From Nematostella vectensis (lineage: Eukaryota > Cnidaria > Anthozoa > Actiniaria > Edwardsiidae), in the NCBI RefSeq assembly GCF_932526225.1, contig NC_064046.1, forward strand, positions 11,867,719 to 11,931,718: a stretch of DNA of 64,000 nucleotides, read 5' to 3'. Position 1 is the first letter of the stretch, and each line of letters begins with the position of its first letter. The notes under the pieces were generated by a model, which worked only from the letters and a program-made list of their open reading frames with translations, was not told where the DNA came from and did not search any database. Shown in pieces: positions 58,801 to 64,000 of the stretch. The position numbers and the translations under genes were made by a program.

Positions 58801-61290
58801 TGCGAATTACTCTTTTGATAGAGTCTACTGACGTCCCGTACAGGCACTTTCGGAACTCGCCGTACTCGATGAACTTGCTATTTTGTGCGTAGTTTTCCAT
58901 GGTAGTGCGTGACACGAAGTAATACTCTCGACCGTTTGCCTCGTATGGACGCATCCTCCGAGAGGTATCTGTAAGGGTCAAACAAAAATACTTAAGAGCT
59001 GTCGGTCCGACTTGCGTTACGCGTGGTTCCGTAGACTTTGAAACCATGTGCAAATGATATGTTCATCTCAGAAGTGAATAAAATCCTCTTGAAGCACGGT
59101 GAATCTCAACCCATCCCACACCTAAAACGGCTCAATTCAATTTCTCAAGTATCAGATAATACAGGGAAAGTTGTATTTTCAAATCAAAAAACAAAACAAC
59201 ATCGCAAACAAGTCAAACCGTTTCATAAACGATGGGAAAATACCGATTTATTGTATTCTTACGCGGTACGGCCGTTGTATATAGCTCGTTGTCACAAGCA
59301 AGCAGTCTTTTCTTCAATTCATTCCTCCCTACTCCTGGCGGCCCTTGAAAAAAAACGTGTTGTCAGCTTGGATTTCTTTGAAAGCATGGGCAAAGTTAGA
59401 AACTGAAGAAACAGCAGTTGCTGATCTCGTACCAATCAATATTACCAGCCGGTGTTTATCGTTGACTGGAGAAAACATTGTCACTTCCTCATACGTTAGT
59501 GCTTTGTCGCCATCTGTGGACAGGTGGAGGCAATTGTTACTAGATCGTTACCTATCGTTGCAGTGGCGTGACATTTCGGGAGTGAGGTAACATGTGTTAT
59601 GTGACAATGCCTTTAAATATCATTGCTTATCGTGACAATGGCGTAACATGTCTTGGTGGTGCCGTCGTTAGTGCCGTGACATGTGTCGTGACAATGCAGT
59701 GACATATCGTGACAATTGCGTGACATGTCTTGATAATGCCGTCGTTAGTCACGTGACAGGTGTCGTGACAAGGCCGTGGAATATCAGAGCATATTGTGAC
59801 ATATATCGCTATATATTGGGACAATCGTGACATGCCGTGATGGTGTCATGGCATGTCTAGAATGCCGTGACATGTTCCATGACAATCCGTGACATCATGG
59901 CATATCGTAACAGTGTTGTGACCTCGGGTTGCATGCCCCCGGGTCTTCTTCAATACGAATTAAATTTCAGTCAAACTGTCCCCGAAATTTGTCTTAAGTT
60001 CCCCTACACCCACTTTGTAGGCCAGCTCCCAACGCCACAACCAGGTGACAGTATGTTGTGATGTGACGTGAATGAACACCCACTTTGTAGGCCAGCTCCC
60101 AACGCCACAACCAGGTGACAGTATGTTGTGATGTGACGTGAATGAACACCCACTTTGTAGGCCAGCTCCCAACGCCACAACCAGGTGACAGTATGTTGTG
60201 ATGTGACGTGAATGAACACCCACTTTGTAGGCCAGCTCCCAACGCCCCAACCAGGTGACAGTATGTTGTGATGTGACGTGAATGAACACCCACTTTGTAG
60301 GCCAGCTCCCAACGCCCCAACCAGGTGACAGTATGTTGTGATGTGACGTGAATGAACACCCACTTTGTAGGCCAGCTCCCAACGCCCCAACCAGGTGACA
60401 GTATGTTGTGATGTGACGTGAATGAACACCCACTTTGTAGGCCAGCTCCCAACGCCCCAACCAGGTGACAGTATGTTGTGATGTGACGTGAATGAACACC
60501 CACTTTGTAGGCCAGCTCCCAACGCCCCAACCAGGTGACAGTATGTTTTGATGTGACGTAAATGAATTAATCTTTGTACCTGTTTCATCCTTTTGAGCGT
60601 CCGATAATTTATGCTCTTTCTTTTTTCTCTTCCTCCATCTGAAGTTTTTAACATGATTGACACCTATTTTAGATAAAAAAAATTTGATTATTTATATGGA
60701 AATCATTGTCATCAGAATTGTCATGATCATCGCGACCACCACCATCATGATCAGCATCAACAAAAACACCTTCAAAATAAATCCGCACACGAGCGAATAT
60801 TTTCTTACCACCGCTGCTATGTTTATGGTTTTCTGTTTCTGCGAACAGTCGATCAAATAGAAATCGCCTGAAGCAAAAAAAAAGTAAATTCTTTTAAACT
60901 TTTGCAGTGTTAATACATATCAATACTTGGGTGACCTTCAAACCCGCTCGGTCAATCTCTGGGAGGCCTGGGTCTAAGGGCTTTTCAATATTAGTGAGAT
61001 AAAAATTGGCCAAGCTGTCAGGTTTTTTTTTTTTTTTTTTACAAATTCTTGCCACGAGTCTCAAATTGACAGGAATCACCATTTTTCACCATATTTTCTG
61101 GAGATCAGGGAGCGGGAAAACTTTAGCTCTTATAAATATAGGCATCAATGACCATATAAGGCAATGCAAACGAAGGACACTATCCTTGGGGAATATGTTT
61201 GATATGAAATTACTGGAAGTATTACTTTTCTTGGAATTGCTTGCTCGGTACCAAGCCTATGGTGTTATTAACGTCGTCTTCCTTCCTTGC
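55886..61290 (-). CDS. MPP7: MPP7-like MAGUK p55 protein, 3' part
   Basis: Eight coding exons in consistent phase: 61290-61226, 60867-60809, 60663-60580, 59513-59433, 59343-59263, 58968-58766, 57199-57062 and 56062-55886. The first encodes the end of the SH3 domain (IGLVPSKQFQE), the next two a basic hook, then YEEVTMFSP and the guanylate-kinase-like domain: LVILIGPPGVGRNELKKRL, VPHTSRRMRPYEANGREYYF, NSKFIEYGEF..LYGTSVDS, KPYFVYIKPPSLETLR, YGHVFDLTIVNDDLDNAF and the C-terminal WVPIEW. The P-loop lacks the catalytic Lys, as in other MAGUKs. Known role: a scaffold of epithelial polarity and junction complexes. L27, PDZ and most of SH3 lie beyond the window, past the LINE. MPP3 is the main alternative; the MPP7 match is better around FIEYGE and the last exon. 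Confidence 0.93.
56430..57061 (-). repeat. Tandem array derived from an MPP7 exon end and donor
   Basis: About eight units of 50-87 bp each resemble the end of exon 57199-57062, which on the coding strand runs from ACACGAGTCACTGTCAAG to CGATATTTCAAG followed by GTATG. The best copies (near 56645-56740) still read TRVTVKKKSDRSKEMRYFK before a GTATGAGG donor. All lie in the intron immediately downstream. Confidence 0.85.
57302..57715 (+). mobile_element. Family B element with duplicated right half
   Basis: It starts CAGCCAAATTCGTTGTTGCG. Its inverse end GCGAATTTGGCTAT appears near 57481-57494, and AACAACGAATTTGGC(T/A)AT recurs at about 57588 and 57708. GACTACGCGCTATT and GACTATGCGCTATT occur twice. 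It appears to be one element plus a partial tandem duplication in an MPP7 intron. Confidence 0.65.
57770..58612. repeat. 31-bp minisatellite, more than 20 units
   Basis: Units read CACGGGCTGTAGGATTATTC then CGAGAATAGAT, with variants (AACA, TTAAA, TATAA). It fills most of the MPP7 intron before exon 58968-58766 on the coding strand's 3' side. Confidence 0.9.
59575..59930. repeat. Degenerate GTGACATG-type repeat tract
   Basis: Short words such as CGTGACATGTC, CGTGACAATGC and GTGACATATCG recur irregularly. There is no fixed period and no coding capacity. It lies in the MPP7 intron between exons 60663-60580 and 59513-59433. Confidence 0.6.
60001..60572. repeat. 70-bp minisatellite, eight near-perfect units
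   Basis: CACTTTGTAGGCCAGCTCCC starts units at 60011, 60081, 60151, 60221, 60291, 60361, 60431 and 60501. Units 1-3 have AACGCCACAACC and units 4-8 have AACGCCCCAACC. The array stops only eight bases from the donor of the MPP7 hook exon. The long minus-strand ORFs here are repeat artefacts. Confidence 0.92.
60916..61206 (-). mobile_element. CATATCAA-ended repeat (family H), copy 2
   Basis: It is the inverse of 20851-21132, differing mainly by a T run at about 61022-61040. It fills about 290 of the 358 bases of the MPP7 intron between exons 61290-61226 and 60867-60809, ending 20 bases from the donor. Confidence 0.8.
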
Positions 61291-61401
61291 CTGAAATAAA
61301 CAAAAATCTGCTTATCATTTGAATTTTAAGGGAGGGGGGGGGGCTGGGAGGGGTTCTTAGTTAAAATTTACACTCCATTTTTCGGACTGGAACACAAGGT
61401 G

Positions 61402-61461
61402 CATTCACTCACTCGCTCGCTCGCTCACTCACTCACTCATTTATTTATTTATTTATTTATT
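61402..61461. repeat. ACTC/GCTC and TTTA microsatellite
   Basis: CACTCACTCGCTCGCTCGCT-type text passes directly into several TTTA units. It may be the tail of an older retroelement preceding the LINE. Confidence 0.6.
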
Positions 61462-61751
61462 AGCTTCCACCATATGTGCGGAACACACAACGGCGGGGCC
61501 CCAAATTAAGTGTGCCAGTTTTATTTGCACTTAGTTTACAGCACTAGTAATGTTAAGTTCAAACTTAGAATCGAGAGGGTACGCATCTGAGGTTCAAAGG
61601 GTTCTAACCCTTAATGCGCAGGCGCCAGTAATGACGGCCATACGGATTCTCGCTCTGTACATTTTGGTAAATCTTTTGGTTTCTTGCCTGTGCTATCAAC
61701 TCCATAATCCATCTACGTCATCTGGATTACCTCTACCATCATCGGGAGCAA

Positions 61752-63491
61752 TTGTTTTCTGTTTACGGCGCGCGATTCAACCTTCCCGCTGACGGATTGC
61801 CGACTCAGGAGTTTTTAACTCCCGGCTACCTACCACCAAGTCGTGCAAACATGGAATGTCTGTCACTAGCTATTCCTGGCCACAATCCTCCGATCGATAT
61901 CACTGTGTTTAATGATGTCAGGTTGAACCCCGGTCCTCGAGTAACCAACAGCCAGACGGATCAGGCCCTCGTGTGCGAGATTGATAATCGATCCCCATCT
62001 ACAAGGGAAATCAACCCGCCATATTCAACCGTTGATTTGCATAATCGCGAAGAGCTCGTTTGTCCCATTATTCAATACTCAAGACGCCAACTGTATTCAC
62101 TACGGCACCAGCGGTGTCCTTCGAATTCTGGGAATGAATTCTTCGCTAAGACCAAGCAGCTTGGAATTTTTAAATACAGAGGAAAACGATCTGGTAAGAA
62201 AGACAGGAACAGTTTATTACGAAGCTCAAAGAATCTCGCTGACCACGATAATTTACATACTGGCGTTACTACGACTACACGTTCGGCCGTACCCCAAGGG
62301 AACAGCTCCGGGACTACTCGCGCGGCTCAAATCCCGTCGGTGATGGTTTGTAACACCCGTTCTCTCGCTCAAAAAATCGACGAGCTCGAGAGTGTCTGCT
62401 CGCTGAACTCTGCTGACTCCGTCTGCGTTACCGAGACCTGGCTTCATGAGCAAATCCCAGACTCAGCAGTGCAGATGAGAGACTGTGTGTTGTTTCGCAA
62501 AGACCGCCCATCCCACAATGGTGGAGTCGCTGCGTACGTGAGATGCACCATCCCTTGTAAGAGACTGCCTGAGCTTGAGCTCTCTGGAGGCATTACCGAG
62601 ACCCTGTGGCTCCAGATGAGACCTAGACGACTCCCTAGACCCGTCTCGCTCATGGTACTAGCTGTAATTTACCATCCGCCACGGGCTACTGCTGAGGATA
62701 ATGAAGTCCTGTACAGACACATCCAGTCCTCAGTCGACACCCTATTGACATCCCACCCGGACTGCTTAATAGCGGTTACAGGGGACTTCAACCCAACCTC
62801 TACTCGCCTCTCAGCAGCTACTATTCGCCGTAAATGTGGCTTGACGCAAACCATCAAAGTCTTAACCCGGGATTCTGGTACTTTGGATTGGTTCCTGACA
62901 AATAGCCCGAAACGCTGGTCCTCTCCCCTCCAACTGCCCAAGATCAGCAACAGTGACCACTTTACTGTTATGATCCATCCAGCCACGCCCGCTGTGAAAC
63001 CCGCAAAGTGTGCTGTCACTCTGCGCGATACCAGGGACAGTGTGATAGGAGGGTTTGGCCGCTGGCTAACGTCATACTCGTGGATGTCGTTGTACTCAAT
63101 GTCATCTTGCAAAGAGAAGTGGGAGTTTTTCTCCCAAGTAATGTCGGCAGGAATAGACTACTTTCTACCCCTAAAGTCTGTCAGACTGCACAACACCGAC
63201 AAGCCGTGGATTACTCCTCGAATCAAGACCCTTATATCTAGAAGGCAGTCCGCGCTCGCCGCGCACGGAAAGGATCCGCACGAGTTTCACAGTTGGCGCA
63301 ACCAAGTCCAGACCGCTATCAAGAACAGCAAGCGCACCTATTACAACTCTAAAGTCAAGGGCCTCAAGGAAACTCGTGCTGACAAGTGGTGGTCGAACGT
63401 CAAAAGTCTCTCAGGATCATCCACCAGTCGTGACCAGTGGTACTGTCAACTGATCGATAGATCCAACATCACGCCCACTCTTGATCTCTGA
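61752..63491 (+). CDS. LINE ORF with AP endonuclease domain
   Basis: 579 residues; the true start is uncertain. Residues 55-62 read DVRLNPGP, resembling the 2A translational-recoding motif known from the N-terminus of some APE-type LINEs but lacking the conserved Glu. The endonuclease runs from about residue 198 (VCNTRSL), through TETWLHEQ and GGVAAYVRC, GDFNPTS near 345 and SDHF near 401. A linker to RT follows (KNSKRTYYNSKVKGLKE). The ORF ends early, at a point where the RT continues in another frame, so a single frameshift near 63470-63488 has broken a longer ORF. Confidence 0.85.
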   Translation: MFSVYGARFNLPADGLPTQEFLTPGYLPPSRANMECLSLAIPGHNPPIDITVFNDVRLNPGPRVTNSQTDQALVCEIDNRSPSTREINPPYSTVDLHNREELVCPIIQYSRRQLYSLRHQRCPSNSGNEFFAKTKQLGIFKYRGKRSGKKDRNSLLRSSKNLADHDNLHTGVTTTTRSAVPQGNSSGTTRAAQIPSVMVCNTRSLAQKIDELESVCSLNSADSVCVTETWLHEQIPDSAVQMRDCVLFRKDRPSHNGGVAAYVRCTIPCKRLPELELSGGITETLWLQMRPRRLPRPVSLMVLAVIYHPPRATAEDNEVLYRHIQSSVDTLLTSHPDCLIAVTGDFNPTSTRLSAATIRRKCGLTQTIKVLTRDSGTLDWFLTNSPKRWSSPLQLPKISNSDHFTVMIHPATPAVKPAKCAVTLRDTRDSVIGGFGRWLTSYSWMSLYSMSSCKEKWEFFSQVMSAGIDYFLPLKSVRLHNTDKPWITPRIKTLISRRQSALAAHGKDPHEFHSWRNQVQTAIKNSKRTYYNSKVKGLKETRADKWWSNVKSLSGSSTSRDQWYCQLIDRSNITPTLDL

Positions 63492-64000
63492 AAATCAACC
63501 AGTTCTTTGTCGGACTGACGTCTGATTTCTCCCCTCTAACTCCAGCTGATGTTAGTAGTATCCAAGTACAGGAAATCCCAGACAGCTATTTAATCTCCCC
63601 AAGGGAAGCCGGCCTCGCCCTGCGCGCCATCCAGGTTAAAAAAGCCCCTGGTCCAGACGCTACTCCAAACGTCATATGGAAACTTTTCTCGTTTGAGCTG
63701 GCGCCGGTAGTTGCTGATATTTACAACTCCTCACTGCGTGACGGCTTCATTCCACCAATACTTAAGCGCGCTGCTACGTGTCCGATCCCAAAACAGCGGC
63801 CCTCCAGTACGGTGGAAAACGATATTAGGCCTATTGCGCTGACGTGCCAAGTAGCCAAGGTGATGGAGGGTTTTACCCTCAGCAGGATTCTTCCCCCTAT
63901 TATGCGCAAGCTCGACCGCAACCAGTTTGCAGCCAGTGGGAAATCTACAACAGATGCACTTGTTTATTTATTGCACATCCTGCTTTATAACCTGGATCGT
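63485..64000 (+). pseudogene. LINE reverse transcriptase start, frameshifted and cut by window end
   Basis: An open frame from 63485 reads LKINQFFVGLTSDF, KKAPGPDATPNVIWK, LKRAATCPIPKQRP, RPIALTCQVAKVMEGF and RNQFAASGKSTTDAL, the N-terminal half of a CR1-type RT. It is out of frame with the upstream endonuclease ORF. The catalytic boxes lie beyond the window. Confidence 0.85.

Larger units (their letters stand above)
61500..64000 (+). mobile_element. CR1/L2-like LINE, 5' and middle part, truncated by window end
   Basis: One long ORF (61752-63491) contains an AP endonuclease. Reverse transcriptase follows in another frame and runs off the window. It lies in the upstream intron of the MPP7 gene, in the opposite orientation. 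It is much better preserved than the LINE at 11140. The exact 5' end is not clear. Confidence 0.85.

Noticed and set aside
59960-60663. Three overlapping minus-strand ORFs of 178-219 codons
   Set aside because: They are readings of the 70-bp tandem array in all three frames (the period is not a multiple of three). The real coding piece is only the MPP7 hook exon 60663-60580.

Overview
This window is nuclear DNA of an invertebrate animal. Its genes are split by GT-AG introns and carry animal-specific architectures: a KDEL-tailed protein O-glucosyltransferase, SNX16, a mu-type glutathione transferase, a radial spoke head protein, a class A GPCR and an MPP7-type MAGUK. The dense load of small inverted-repeat elements with long G/C runs, and the CR1/Jockey-like LINEs, fit a cnidarian, most likely an anthozoan such as a sea anemone. 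That placement is inference, and no species can be proven from the sequence alone.

Layout, left to right. (1) 815-4155 (+): the last four coding exons of a POGLUT2/3 (KDELC) gene ending in KDEL. (2) 5572-10226 (-): a complete six-exon SNX16 gene, tail to tail with the first. (3) 10.3-14.6 kb: a transposon-rich spacer with a decayed LINE that was itself hit by a 266-bp inverted-repeat element. (4) 15247-23101 (+): a complete ten-exon mu-class-like GST of 218 residues. (5) 23985-30653 (-): a complete twelve-exon RSPH4A/6A gene of 514 residues. (6) 31709-32419 (+): an intronless short-chain dehydrogenase resembling plant pterin aldehyde reductase, head to head with RSPH. (7) 32.4-45.8 kb: no confident gene, several repeats and minisatellites. 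(8) 45775-46977 (-): a single-exon amine-receptor-like GPCR. (9) 47-55.9 kb: AT-rich, gene-free. (10) 55886-61290 (-): the last eight coding exons of an MPP7-like MAGUK (end of SH3, hook, GUK). (11) 61.5-64 kb (+): a fairly young LINE that runs off the window.

The genes do not form a pathway. They cover ER glycosylation, endosomal sorting, detoxification, motile cilia, pterin or other carbonyl reduction, signalling and cell polarity. I assembled the split genes by matching reading phase across every intron; exon lists are given in the entries.

The most unusual signal is structural. Three of the five split genes carry tandem duplications that start inside an exon or at its splice site and continue into the neighbouring intron or 3' flank, leaving rows of decayed pseudo-splice sites (POGLUT acceptor, RSPH donor and acceptor, MPP7 donor and last exon). 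In a fourth event, a hAT-like element inserted exactly at a POGLUT 5' splice site and duplicated the donor as its 8-bp target site. Other clear observations are a miniature Mutator-like family with 9-bp target duplications nested in other elements, a 7-bp target duplication around an element that carries a minisatellite, and a degenerate 2A-like motif near the start of the LINE protein.
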